Origin: Maylandia zebra
Taxonomy: Eukaryota > Chordata > Actinopteri > Cichliformes > Cichlidae
Direction of reading: 5' to 3'
Assembly: GCF_041146795.1 (NCBI RefSeq)
Contig: NC_135170.1
Span: 22,934,033-22,998,032, forward strand
Length of the DNA: 64,000 bases
The notes under the pieces were generated by a model. The model saw only the letters and a list, made by a program, of their open reading frames with translations. It searched no databases and was not told the origin of the DNA. A program made the position numbers and the translations under genes. This document shows, piece after piece, positions 51,901-64,000 of this stretch. Position 1 is the stretch's first letter. Every line of letters starts with the position of its first letter.

Positions 51901-54900
51901 ACACAGACATATTTTGGAGCGCTGCAGACTGATGTGTCTGTATGGGTCACACTCTTGGACCCATGCATTAAGAATAGACAAAGTGCATACAGTGACTTGA
52001 CTCATTCCAGTTTGAAAACTGAAAAAGACCAGTGCATACCGCTTTGCTCCCAGGCTGGCTGGGGCTCACGCACCGTGCATTTTTCTCCAGTTAAACTGTA
52101 ACCACTAATCACCTCACGGCCTCACTGCTTCCTCCTCGAGCAGACCATTCCTGTGTCCCCAGGGTGGGTTAAACTACCCCTCAGCCCCCTGCCCCGAGGG
52201 GATATATGGTCTACCCTTTTCTTAAATCACCTGTGTGGGACATCCTAAATGAGTGCTCGGGTTTGGCTTTTTCTGTGAGGATCGGTGAAGTTTAGGGTCA
52301 GTTCCTCTGCTGCAAGTGTGCAGTCCTGCATTTCCAAAATAAACACAGACAACTCAGTGCTTCACTCCAACCACCCCGCCCTACCTCTTCCCATTCTCTT
52401 TAAAGCGCCTTCTGCACTCCCTGCTCAGTATTTCTATCATGAGAGAATTTCAGCTCGCAAAGCCTTGCAGACAATATGCAGACCATGTCTGGGGCAGGGC
52501 ACTGCTGATGAGGAAAGATAGAGAAAGAGAGCTAAGACATGGGAGATTTTAGAGGAAGACGCTCTCTTTTTTTCCCTTTTATTCTCCTTTCCTTTTTACT
52601 TTTTGTACTTTTGGTCCATTTCCAGCTTCATTGTTACTGTTTAACTTGCAAATGAAAGTAAAAGTAGATCTAGTTTGACCCTTTAAGGGATCAGAAAGCT
52701 GAGTTAAGGGATCTGCCAGTTGTACAGTAATATACCCAAAGTATTGTGGTTGAAGTGGAGCCGCAGCTGGTTTATGTTATTATTACTTGCTCGGTCAACA
52801 CCCTGGATTCTGTCGTATGTGCAGTCCAGTTTGACTTTGTGTGTTTGCTTGTTTGAGGAGAAAAGAAAGGGAGGAGCTCTGCCCGTGAGTATGGCTGAGG
52901 AGTATCGGACTGGGAAGGGAGGAATTGTGAGGGTTTCTTTTTTTTTCTTTTTAAGAGAAGGGGGTGAGGGAGAGAGATGGGTGAGGCATTTCTAAGATTC
53001 ACATAAGGCTCTCAAGTCTGGGCCTGGGCCTGGCTCTCTGTCTGGGCATATCCAATCCTGTCAGCTAGCTTCCAGACTTTGCCCCCTTCACCCCCCTCCC
53101 TCCTACCACCCTCTTCCCCTCCATCCCTAATTCCCTGAGACGCCATTTCCTCCTCGCGTTCAACTCGGCTTCTATTCCCTTCTCTTCCTCCGTCCTTCCC
53201 TTACGTTTTTTGTCTCCCACTTTCCATGAGCTCCCAGCTTCGTGTACATTACATAAGACATTCTCCATCTTATACATGCAGTAAAAGAGAGAGAGTTAGA
53301 GGGGGGGGGAAAGTTTGGCCTCTTAGTGTTTGTACCTTCTCTGTGGTGTTGTGGAGATGTTGCCAGCACTAATTTAATTCATATGTACCGTGGTTGTTTT
53401 CCCTTTTTTTCCCTCTTACCAGGGAGCCTTATGTAATTTGGGAATGTTTTAAGTTTGAGGCTGCTTTTTGAGACTAATTCTGACCTCAGACGCTTCTGTG
53501 AAACAGCCTCACTGTTTTTATTTGCTCGCTAAAAGTGAATTGGCTTCAGTGGCCATCTTAACTATTGATGGTCGCCATCTGAAAGCCGCGTACTCGCTCT
53601 TTGTTTGCTCGTGTCTTTAATAATCGGTGCTGTCAGTCATAGTTGACTTTGCCATTCCTTATCTGATTCTAAAGTGTTGGCATTGATTCAGATGCAAGAG
53701 CATGGCTATTTTCTTGACCTTCAGCTCTAACTGAGACTCTTTCTCAGGCTGCCGATGTGCGGTTTGTTCCACAACACATTTATTTGGTTCTTCGCCGTTC
53801 GATCTCTCGTTTCGCCAAAACGAGAGGAGGAATCGGCACCAGATCTTTCTGACGCTCAGCTCCAACTGATTGCACGACTTGGACGCGTCAACAAATTTAA
53901 ATCGAGAGTTTAGTGCTGTTCCATTTTACAGCATTATGCTCAACCCTGTCTGTCGCCATCTCAGTCACCCTCCATCTGTCCCTTTGCATCTGTCTCTCTG
54001 CTCTCTTTTTCCCTGCTTCCCACTCTTGGATGGAGCTTCAAAAAAAAAAAAAAGGGAAAAAAAGATGAAAGCTGCAGGGTGGAGCCTGTCACCAGTTGAG
54101 CTAGAACACAGAAATACAGAGAAAAAAGGAGAGGGGTGGGAGACAAAGGTAGAAAAAGAGAGAGGGAGAGAAAAGACTGTCATATTGACCTTGTCATATT
54201 GCCAGCCATGGTGGGAGGAGACATGGGGCGGCGGGTTACTCAGAGAAAACAGGCGCTCCATGTGAGGAGGGAGAACACAGGGCTGCCATTAAGTTGGCAG
54301 AGCCTCACAAGGAAAAGACAACACAAGCTTTGTGCCTACATGTATACGTGCGATCACTGGAGAGGGACGAAGAAGGGCTAAAATGGAGGTATAGCAGACA
54401 GTCTGGGAGTTGGGGGTACACTGAGATTTAAAGAAGCAGGAGCTCCACAACAGTGCTGCTGCTGTCCATAACATGAAAACATGCATCACGTCACTTAGTC
54501 TACTAATTGCTCTCTGCTGTTGTGCATTTCTCCCTCTTCCTGTTTTCCTTCCTTTTCATTATGCTTTGGCTTGGAAAGCAAAGCCCCTCTTCTGTCCCTC
54601 CTCTTTGTACATGAACACATTCGTGCACACGTATAGACCCACATGCTAACAAAGCCGCACCAGTGGAGACACTCCCAGAGCACATCTGGGCCCGTGCCCC
54701 GCCTTCTTTGTTATTGCCATTCAGTACAGTTGGTGCACAGGTGTCGCCCAGCCCCGCTTGAGAGAAAGCGACAGGGGTGAAGGAGTTTAAAAGTTAAAGG
54801 TGCAGCAGACGTAAGCCTGCAAAATAAAGAGAGCGCCCACCGACTCCGTGCCTCGCCTCGAGCCTACAGGAGGCCGCGTTGCATAAAGTTGTTGTTGGAA

Positions 54901-55664
54901 TCATATTACCGAGGCTATTGAATAAGAAGACCTACTTCCCAGGGATTTCTCTATTGAGTTGCAAGCAAATGAAAGTGGCTGGAGTCAGTGTGTAAAAAGA
55001 AAGGGGTTTGTTTCTCATGCGTGTGGTGCTATAATATTCCCATCCAGGAAATGACTGTGAGACAGACGAACCCCTCCCAAAAGCTGGAGCGGTACCACAG
55101 CGCTCTGAACTGGTCTGAACTCCACAGCACACAGCTAAGCATGCAGCTCACTCGTGCATGGGTTCGTACCCAAGAGCCGGACAGTCGGTATGTCTGTGTG
55201 TGCCCGCACTGTGTGGATGCATACTATAATTCGCACCCCAATCCTTGATGAATCAATAGACCACAGGGACAGATCCACCGGTGCTAAAAGTAATTCAGTT
55301 CTTCTTAATGTGCCTCAGTTTCTATAAGTATCAACCCTAATAAAATGCCCTCTGACTGTTTTGAACTTTGTAGAGGAGAAAGGGAAAGAGGGGGTTCTCT
55401 GACTTTCCCATGCTTTCTTACTCAGATGCTTTATTCTGGGATGTTACCAGTGAGAAAATAACTTGTCCCGTTGAGAGTTCAGCTGAAGACGTTTTATGCA
55501 CTCTGAGATGTTTTGAAAAGAGTTTAAAGCTCTCATCGTAATTTAAGTATATACTTTCATACATCCTCAAATTTTAGTGTACACACCTGTTGGCTTTGAG
55601 CTGAAGTCATTTCTCTTTAGGCTTAAATCCTGAGCTGGGTTTTAGGGAGTGGTCAACAATAGCT

Positions 55665-55685
55665 TGTGTGTGTGTGTGTGTGTGT
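55665..55685. repeat. (TG)n microsatellite
   Basis: About 21 bases of TG repeat. Confidence 0.9.
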
Positions 55686-56968
55686 TGCTGAGACAACCTG
55701 CTAATTTAAAGATTTAGGCAGGTGCCAGTGCTTTGCATTCCTATCCTGACCTTGCGCTCATTTCTGCTGCCTTTAGGGGAGGTCTGCCTCGGCACAGTTG
55801 GTAAAGCAGATGTGGGTCCACGCGCTCGTGAAATCATTTTTTTTTTAAATTCATAACATAAGTTTAAATCTTTTTAGTTACTTTAAAGTGCTATACGATT
55901 CAGACTTTTAGTGGAAAGAATTTCACTCCACGTCTGTTGTATATACATAGTATTAACATATTTCATCTGCACTGCCCCACCAAGGAAATGAAGAGGAAAG
56001 GAGGTTTACTTTGAGAGAAATGCAGACTTCCAAATCAAACAATGAAATTCGCTCCTTCGCTTAAATGTCATATCGCACGTCTGGCTGTTAGAATAATGCT
56101 AATGTTTGTGTGAGTCAGCTGGAATGACAGCATCTAGTGTGGGAGTAGCAAAGAACCGTCACTTCCGAAATACAGACCCTTTTCAGTAAATCCCAGCAAA
56201 ACAGCCGCAGCTGGTTAGTAGGCTGATGTGAGGATGGGTGTGGGGGTGGAGAGTCCCGATGTTTGATAAATTAAATTATTTCAGAAGTTCCTTCAGTAGA
56301 TGTAATTTAGTGTGCTCGAAAGAGGATACACAGCTGAACGCACGCAAGCAAAAAATCACCCAAACTTTTGCTTTGGGAAACATAAATGCTCACTTTTATC
56401 ATAGCTGTTTTGTTTTTTTCCTTCTTCTATCACCCAGAGCTCACACAGTGTCGGGCTGTTTTAACTTCCTCTCTCATTGGCTTCATTCCTTCCTTTCTTT
56501 CGTCTCCCCACCTCCCTTCTTTCCTCCGCCGTTGCTTTCCTACTGAGTGTGGTGTGGTGACGCCCCTGCTTGGCTGGTGCTCCAACTCCAGACCCTGTGA
56601 TTGCGCGCAGGAGTCAGAGGATTGCATCACTGCCTGTGGGGAGCGGCCACAGGAATGGACTGAAGGGGGGGCAGCAGGGAAAAGAGAGATAAAGAGTCGT
56701 GAGAGAAGTCAACAAATGAGAGGGAAAAGAAGGGGAGAGAGCGATGACAGACGCTGAGTATATAGATGTAAAAAGTGAAGAGCAAGTCAAGAGGGAATGG
56801 AGATGAGGCATGTTTTGTTTATGTGGAAGTATGTGAGAGCAAAGAGGAGATGAGGAGTGAGGGCTGGAGGGAATGCAGTCGGTAGGCTGCAGAGGGGAGA
56901 CGGGCCCAGCAGAGTTACTGTGGAGGTCAAAGTAAGCCTGGGTGGGGATGCCAGTCAGATATTCAGAT

Positions 56969-56994
56969 CTTCTCTTCTCTTCTCTTCTCTTCTC
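56969..56994. repeat. (TCTTC)n pentanucleotide microsatellite
   Basis: Five tandem TCTTC-type units. Confidence 0.9.
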
Positions 56995-57206
56995 ACGGAT
57001 GGCAGTAGAGCTGAGTTCACTGGTTGCTATTGCCCCACTGGTGCATCACCAGATGCCAAATGTTGTGAAATGCCCTGCGTTATTGTAAGATTACTCACCA
57101 CTCTTCAAAGCCTGCGGTACCGCTGTGTGAAGTGCCTTAAGCATTAGCGTCGGATGGGTTCACCGCTTAAACATTCATCAAACAGCCAGAGTAGATGTCC
57201 TCGTTT

Positions 57207-57226
57207 GGGGGGGGGGGGGGGGGGGG
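57207..57226. repeat. Poly-G tract (20 G)
   Basis: An uninterrupted run of about 20 G. Length may be uncertain. Confidence 0.9.
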
Positions 57227-58017
57227 TAGCTTGTTAGCACTGATTGCTGTCCTGATGCTACGATATACATTTAAACTGTTAATTAAAACCTTATGTGGCC
57301 CATCTGATTGTGAATGGGGAATAGGTGGGAGAAAAACAATCCAGTGACTCAAAACACATGCTGCTACACGTGGGCTCACAGTCACGTACAGTTCATGTCA
57401 TACAACAGCTCATGTCATACAACAGCTCATAAACTATAGCCGGGTAGGAAGGTTCCTAGCCTCGCGCCAATATGTAGCAGTTGTCTCCTGCTTTACCTGC
57501 CTCTTCCTTTATTTTTTCCATCTTACTACATAAAAAAAACCATACATAATATTGTGAGACACTGATACAAGAGTAACTGGCAAATTAAAGCAGTTCTATA
57601 TACTTTTTTAACATACCTCTATTCTCTTTCCTTCTATTCACCCACTCTCATCACTCCTCACCTAACCAAGACTGCCACAATCCCTGGTTTAGCGGGCCAT
57701 AAGGCTTACAGACACATTGTGAAATCTCAGTCAAATGGCTTTTTATAGATCATTCGAGGCCTAATCTCACTATATGGCAGACTAAGTGGAATTGCTGCTT
57801 TGTTGTCAGGTCTGGTCTGAGTGCTGTTACTGCTCCATACGCAGCCTGGTGGAGTGTGTTGATTCAAATTAAACATACACAGCACATCAACCCATAGCTT
57901 CTAGTAACAGATAACTGATGTCAGGGGGCAAGACCTTACACTTTCACTGTAAAAATAAATAAATAAATAGATGAAATGAAATTAAAAAACCCCTCTAATG
58001 TGCTCCACTTTTCCTCT

Positions 58018-58659
58018 ATACCTGTCACGGCTGGCGGAGTGAGCCGTGTGATGTGGAGGAAAGGGAGGACCCAAAATGCAGCAGTGACTGATGATACGAG
58101 TGATGTTTATTTACAAAGTGACAATGGCAGAAACAGGCAGTGAGGCATGACAAAACAACTGAAGAAACCTAAACTGGGAGAACTAAATGACAAACCTGAG
58201 ACCATACAAAAGGGGTGCGGGGCAGAGAGACGCAGAGACAGGAACACCATAGAACGCAGACGAGCCGACAATGAACACAGACCGACACCCACTAAATATA
58301 CACACACAAGGTAATCAGGTAATCACACACAGGAGGGAAGAACAGCTGAACCTAATACACATGAGGAACGGAGGACACAAGCTGAACACAATGACAACAG
58401 ACACAGACCTTCAAAATAGAATAGGAAATCCAGAACATGAGCCTTCAAAGTAAAGCAGGAACACACAGACTGATTTACAACACAACACGGGGACATGAAC
58501 AGAGCACCAAGGACAGACACAGGTAGGGCTGAATACACACACCAAACTACAGGTTCAACCCTAAACCAATACAAAATCAGAATAAACACAAAGCACAAAA
58601 ATGAACTTCAAGGAAACACAAAACGCTGGGCCAAAATGACCCAGGACCATGACAATACC
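58018..58659 (-). mobile_element. Solo-LTR-like element with perfect 5-bp target-site duplication
   Basis: The element spans 58023-58654 (632 bp), starting TGTCACGG and ending CCATGACA, so its termini are TG...CA with an imperfect 8-bp inverted repeat. It is flanked on both sides by ATACC (58018-58022 and 58655-58659). A 5-bp duplication with TG...CA ends is the mark of LTR-element integration. On the minus strand the sequence has AATAAA about 80 bases before its end (GTAAATAAACATCACTCG), as an LTR R/U5 region should. No gag/pol or second LTR is seen nearby. The family is not named. Confidence 0.75.
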
Positions 58660-58984
58660 GGACTTTCCGCCTGAATAAGCCATGAAATGTATTTGACCAA
58701 TTCTAATCAGACTACAAATGGAAACCATAAAGCTGCTGTTATCCCACAGATTCTGTACATCTATGGGGAATAAATCAGAGATTAAAGCGATTATAAACAT
58801 TGACATCAAAACCTCTCTAGTGGATAAACTATGTGATAATAACACACTTTCTAAATTAACCCCAGGCATTATGAGTGCATATAAACATCATTAGTGCATA
58901 TCCTACAGGTCTAAAGTGCAAGTCTGTAACATGAAACTACGGTAAATACCTGGTAGTTTCCTCTAAGGGATCAAATAACTGGGG

Positions 58985-59250
58985 GAGCAGGTAAGAGACA
59001 AGCTGCACCCTTGGACAGGTTGTAGGCCTAACACAGACAGAGAGAAACGGCCGTTTACACCTACAGCCAATTTAAAATCACTAGTTAACCCAAACCAATG
59101 CTTGTCTTTGGACTGTGGGAGGAAGCAGAATACTGGAAGAGAACCCAGAGACGGGGATAACCTCCAAACTTGACTGAGAAAGGCTCCACTTTGGATGCAA
59201 ACCACAACCTTCTTCTTGTAAGGCAACAGTGCTAAGCACCACCCAGCCAC
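58985..59250 (+). repeat. High-copy fish interspersed repeat
   Basis: Contains 'gtctttggactgtgggagga' and 'gcaacagtgctaagcacc', the core phrases of one of the commonest repeats in fish genomes ('...gactgtgggaggaaaccggagtaccc...'). Clearly diverged and with no coding capacity. Confidence 0.6.
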
Positions 59251-60033
59251 CATTTCCCAATATTGGCTATTATTATTATATCTCTATATATATTTATATG
59301 CCACATTCCCCTTTTGCAACCTCAGTTGGATTGCTAAATAAACGACCAAATTATTAATGTTTATAAAAGTTGGTGTCTCACCAGCAGCTGTATTGCTAAA
59401 GAAATAAGAATTATTATAATGCAAAACAGAGAAGAGCAGAAAATACTTATATAATAGATGGTATTGCATTTCTTTATAGTGATCACAACTTTGTGCAACT
59501 GCTCTACAGTGAAATTATAAGTCAAGTTTACACTGCAGTGATAAAGAAAAAAAATGCTTTTATTAACCAAAAGCTTTACATCACAAGAAACACCACTGTA
59601 AGTGTGTGCTCGTCCCTTCTGTTGTAGCAGTCGCCTTTTGACAACAAACCACAAGTGCGACCCGCCCTCCTCGTTCAGTGCCTCCCTCCCTCCTGGCACC
59701 TTCCCTCCCTCCCTGCCTTCTGCCTGGAATTCCTGAGTGTCTGAATGCTCTGGCTGGAGGCCATCAGTAGCTCGCTGAGAAGTTTCCTGTTGCACCCTCT
59801 CCCTCCTTCACTCCATCTATCCCTTCCTTTTCTCCTTCTTTCTTTCCCTTGCTCTTTTCGCCTCTGCTCTGTTGTGTCTCGGGCCTCTTTCTTCTTCTCT
59901 ATGTCGGCACCTTTTATCTCTTCCCTGTCTTTTATTTGTAGATGATGTATGCCTAATGTCTTTTTAAAACCCTCAAAAGAGCAAGTGGCAATTTTGTGCT
60001 TATTCTTCCCTGAAGCATGTTAACACATGTGTG

Positions 60034-60059
60034 CCCCCCCCCCCCCCCCCCCCCCCCCC
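60034..60059. repeat. Poly-C tract (26 C)
   Basis: An uninterrupted run of about 26 C followed by TATATATA. Length may be unreliable. Confidence 0.9.
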
Positions 60060-60365
60060 TATATATATTCCAGCCACTGTGACTCCAGCAAAAATAGTTT
60101 TTCCTCAATAGCCCTTCCCTTGTGGCTCCATGCTTGCTGCTATTACATAATCCTGTGTAAGATCCTGTGTGCCTTTTTGCAGTAGAGTCAAAGACAAGAG
60201 GTAAAGGTTTGAAGGAAAAGTATGAAAAATTGGAGACACCAGTAAAACTTTTTGAAATCCTTATTATGCATATGTTTTTTTAAATAAAATGTTTTAATAC
60301 AGGAATTGGCTTTGCAGTATTTAAAGCAGAATCTTGTGTAGTATTCAATCAGAGGAATGTAAGTA

Positions 60366-60600
60366 AAGTAAAGTAAAATTTTATTTATATAGCACCTTTC
60401 AAGATACTATCACAAAGTGCTTCACAGAAGCTAGAGCATAAAACATAACATTAAATGTGATAAGAGTGAAGGTGGAATATTAACATAAAGGGATAACGAA
60501 GCAGTAAATGTAAGAAGAGCAAAAAAAGCAAATAATGAAGAAATAAATATAAGAAGAAAAGGGGAATATGGGGCCCAGAGGAGTAGGAGGAGGAGTGGAA
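60366..60600 (+). repeat. Fish interspersed repeat ('tttatttatatagcaccttt' family)
   Basis: Starts after an AAGTA run with 'ttttatttatatagcacctt', then 'cacaaagtgcttcacagaa' and 'ataaaacataacatt'. The same family supplies the left edge of the window (1-465). The 3' limit is not sharp. Confidence 0.55.
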
Positions 60601-61492
60601 ACTGAGGTTTCCTGTTTGAGGAGGTGGCTGGCTGAAGAGGACAGAAGCAGGGGAAAAAAAACCCTCTCCTGTGTGTGTGTTTGTGTGTTGAGTGATCCAT
60701 CAGGGGCTTAAACGAGGGGGGGGGTGTATGTGTCAGCAGAGGTGGGGTCACTTGCGGTTATTACTTCGAGCAACGTCGGCGATGAGACAAGTGTGAGGGA
60801 AAGAGTGACCATTTTTGGGTCTGTTTTTCGTGCGTCTCTAAATGCAAAGATTCGAATCATCGGCCTTTAACGCGGCTCAGCTGATGATGAACGAAAACGC
60901 CTTTGTCGCATCCTTCTCGAATTGATCTCACCTTTGACACGAATCCATGTAAATCTGACTCTTGAGGAAAACTGCAGATTGGAGTCACAGTTGTTTAGAG
61001 TACTGCGCTCGTTTGCTTGAAAATGTGAGGGTATTGTTTATTTCCTCTAGGCCTGGGTCACAGATGTTGAACAGGGGTCAGAGGTCACACCACACCCTCA
61101 CCTGTTGGATATAAAGTCCTGCAGGTTTCAACATGACTGGTGCTGCAGCTGTGGGTCGCTACACATCAGCGCCAAGCCACAGAAAACCTAGAAACACATT
61201 TACTAAGAGAGTTACTGACCTTTAGTTCATTAAATGTGCCAGGCAGCCGTTGTGTTTGCTTTGTGATGGCAGAAAGTCCACATTTAGGTCTCAGTAACCC
61301 CATAATTGTTCTGTTTAAAATGTGATTTAACCACACCGTGCTATAAAAAGTTTTTGGATTTCTGAGTGGACTATACTGGCTCTGATTATGTTCTATCAAC
61401 TGATATATGCGCATACACATAAGAAGACTCCTTACTGCATGCATACTCTTCCACGTGCATCTTCAAATAATCTATTCCATTCTACTCTATAG

Positions 61493-62583
61493 ACATAGTG
61501 CTGTGCTAAAGTCTTGAAGCACTCATCATTTATTTATGTTTTGCTAAGAAAATAAGTGCAGTGATTTATTCAACAAACAAGTGCAAACATACATGGAAAT
61601 GCAGTATATTTGTGCTTATAGTTCTAATGAGTTTGAAAGTCAGTATTTGGTAAAATCATCTTTATTCTTCAAAACAGCCTGAACTCTCTCAGCCAAGCTT
61701 CATTGTAATTTCTTTAAGTCGTTTGCAGGACTAGTTCTCCAGGCTTCTTGAAGGACATTCATTCTTTGGATGTTGGTCGCCTTTTTTGTTCCATTCTCTG
61801 CTATGATGATCTCACGTTGCTTTAATAATGTTGAGGTCCAGGCTCTGGGGAAGCCATTGTGTGTGTGAGTGTGTGCGATTCTTCTTCTTTTAAATCCAGG
61901 TAGGCTTTTACTGCATTGGGAGTGTGTTGGGGATCATTGTCATGCAAAAAATAAAGCCATTCCCAGTCAGATGCTTTCCAGATGCTACTGCACGGTCGAT
62001 CAAAATCTGACGGTACTTTTCATAGTTTCAGCAATTTTGACAATATCCTCAACACCACTGACTGAAATGCAGCTCCAAACTATGACAGAGCCTTCACCGT
62101 GTTTTCCCTCCCTGTTTCCCTTCCTTAAGAATGACTTCTTGACTCTTCCACTGAGACCATTTCTGATGGGGCTTCGGTGAACAGTAGTTGAATCAACACA
62201 AGGACCAGATGCATCTCTCAGGTCCTGTGTCATTGTTTTTTTTTTCAATTTCCTAAGGAAATGACTTTCAGATACTGCTCTAGATAGTTTGCTTTTTTTT
62301 AGGACAAGATTGCGCTACACACCACTCCAAGTTATGCCAACCTTTTGGCTAATAGCTCTTTGGGAATCACCTTTTTGGTTGTTTAAAAAAACCTTTCATG
62401 CCCGTGAAACTGTGTCATATTTGGCATTTTGTGTTTTCGTGACAGCTATGACAAAACTTTAAAGGAACTTCAGAAAGCCTAGAGAACTATTCCTCAAGAC
62501 CACTTACAAAACTACAATAATGTCTGGAAACTTGGAAGCAAAGTGGCAAGAAATGCGTGGTGGCTAAACGTTTGCACTTTATA
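61493..62583 (-). mobile_element. Tc1/mariner-type transposon relic, near full length
   Basis: Left end 'agtgctgtgctaaagtcttg' and right end (reversed) 'aagtgcaaacgtttagcc' are diverged inverted termini. The minus strand carries transposase remains: RSPIRNGLSGRVKKSFLRKG and SVIVWSCISVSGVEDIVKI (62045-62190), matching the Tc1 block before and around the second catalytic Asp (usual form VMVWGCIS). Reading continues in other frames toward 61680, with a C-terminal LKKLQ-like part. Several stops and indels; no intact transposase. Confidence 0.75.
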
Positions 62584-62821
62584 CGTGTTAATGTTAAATC
62601 TTTTTTTAATTACGAATGAAATTGTTTTAAATAAAGCTGTATTCGCTCAAATATATTCATAATGGTATTTTGAAATATGTGTAAATGACGTCTCTGATTT
62701 TACTTATATATTTATTGCCAGTTTAATATTGGCTTAAATGGCATTGTTTAGCTTAACGCCATCGGTCACTAGAAGCTATCTTTCTCATCATGCTTTTTTG
62801 CTCTCTCTGTGTTCTCTTCAC

Positions 62822-62882
62822 ATGTGTGCGTGTGCATGTATGTGTGTGTGTGCGCACATGCGTGCGTGCGTGTGTGTGTGTA
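62822..62882. repeat. Imperfect (TG)n/(CG)-rich alternating purine-pyrimidine repeat
   Basis: About 60 bases of alternating TG, CG and CA steps (including GCGCACATGCGTGCGTGCG) followed by TATATAAG. The alternation favours Z-DNA. Confidence 0.85.
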
Positions 62883-64000
62883 TATAAGAGAACGGAGAGA
62901 AAAAAGAGAGCAAAGAGCCCCGGGGAGAACTGGCTTGCCTCCTACAGACCACCTCCCAGGGTCACAGCAGGAGGGAGATTAAGTTACAGCCAAACTCGGA
63001 GGGGGTTTCACAAAATGTGTACGCACACACAAACACATTCCCTCACTCTCTGAAACCCACACTGTGACAACAAAATATTGCACAATGCGATTTTATAAAC
63101 TGTAAAATAATCATCTTATACTGCACAATTATAATGTTTTCTGATGCGTTTTATTGGCGCGTATCTGCACCATCAGACCAAGCAGACTGAGCTGAAACGC
63201 AATCCTCACCAGATCAGATTAGGGTAAAGATCAGTCGGTCAGAGTGGGGTCAGCAATGATCCATGTGAGCCTAGCCTCAGAGCACAGGGGTGTTGAAACA
63301 CACAGCCCTCCTTTGACCTGAAGTCCCCTTGCACTATTTCACCCTATAAGTAACCGTGCCGTCTTTCTCACACCCTCCAGTCTCGACCCAGGTTCACCCC
63401 TGAACACACACATACTCATACTTTATCAAAGCAAGGTCAGCAGAGTAAGACTCAGGTGGAAGGGTTATACAGGGGAGTAAGTCACAAGGGTTGTTAAAGA
63501 GGACATGCACAAGCCTCCTTTTTAGCACGCTTCCTCCTCCACTTCCTCCTCACCCTCGTATATCCTCGCTGTGGCCCCCTCGGTCATCCCTCTGCTCCAC
63601 TCTCTCTCCCGCTCAGCTGCTGTAGTCAGTGTTTACTCTGCTAGAGCGAGAGGAGAAGGCCCAAAGAGGGACAATGCCTCCTTTCAGAGACACTGTTGAC
63701 CCCCACGACTGAGCGAGGAAGTCTGCATGGGGGCCAGCCAACACCCCTTCCCCAAACTTCACAGCCATCCGCCATTAGGCTTTATACAAATCCTCGCATA
63801 TCACACAGACGTGCACACAGAGCACCGTACTCTTTCCACCTCAGTATCACTCTTTCTGTTAGGCACCCTTTCTCTGTCTCATTTTTCCCACAAGCCCCCC
63901 CTCTCAGTGACTGAGCGTGGAGTCAAGATCCCGTAAATCCTGTCCAAGATCCACACTCTGTGAGTCACTTCCCAGCCACTCTACTATTTCTCCATTAAGG

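Larger units (their letters stand above)
48906..64000 (+). other. Large intron (probably glis2 intron 1), no coding exon seen
   Basis: No ORF here matches a family I know. The stretch contains a solo LTR-like element, a Tc1/mariner relic, two high-copy fish repeats and several microsatellites, entered separately. 49620-49960 and 50210-50440 are more GC-balanced, with homeodomain-like (CTAATTG) and NFI-like (TTGGCTGCC) words, and could be regulatory. 52560-54200 is rich in CT/GA tracts. Confidence 0.5.

Overview
This is nuclear DNA from a bony fish, probably a percomorph and possibly a cichlid. The evidence is small coding exons with GT-AG introns, vertebrate protein families, and many teleost-type interspersed repeats (Tc1/mariner relics, a hAT relic, an RTE-like LINE end, a tRNA-like SINE, a solo LTR) and microsatellites. 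There are no prokaryotic operons, CRISPR arrays or phage genes.

Layout from left to right: (1) 1-10035 is intron of adcy9 (minus strand). (2) 10036-11848 is the large first coding exon of adcy9, a membrane adenylyl cyclase; a possible 5' non-coding exon and promoter lie at about 12640-13600. (3) 13650-17550 is repeat-rich intergenic DNA. (4) 17977-29712 is the complete coding region of srl (sarcalumenin, minus strand), six exons giving 470 residues. (5) 29760-33900 is intergenic. (6) 36737-44623 is the complete coding region of tfap4 (bHLH-leucine-zipper factor AP-4, minus strand), seven exons giving 333 residues, with a probable long 3' UTR down to about 33915. (7) 44624-47860 is a divergent intergenic/promoter interval. 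(8) A GC-rich block on the plus strand ends in a good splice donor at 48905. By gene order it is probably the non-coding first exon of glis2, whose coding exons would lie beyond the right edge. The remaining 15 kb looks like its first intron.

The order adcy9(-) srl(-) tfap4(-) [glis2(+)] is that of human 16p13.3, so this is an old conserved neighbourhood. The genes do not form one pathway: a cAMP-producing enzyme, a sarcoplasmic-reticulum calcium-store protein and a transcription factor sit side by side through inherited synteny.

I found no convincing undescribed biological system. The observations most worth checking are: a 632-bp element with TG...CA ends and a perfect 5-bp target-site duplication; adjoining Tc1 and hAT relics in one tfap4 intron; a cluster of CAGCTG E-boxes (the AP-4 site itself) just upstream of tfap4; a CpG-rich block with ZNF143/Staf-like motifs inside tfap4 intron 1; and the apparent absence from srl of the long acidic exon known in mammals. 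Exon borders were set by eye from splice sites and reading frame. Repeat names rest on memory of families, not on a database search.
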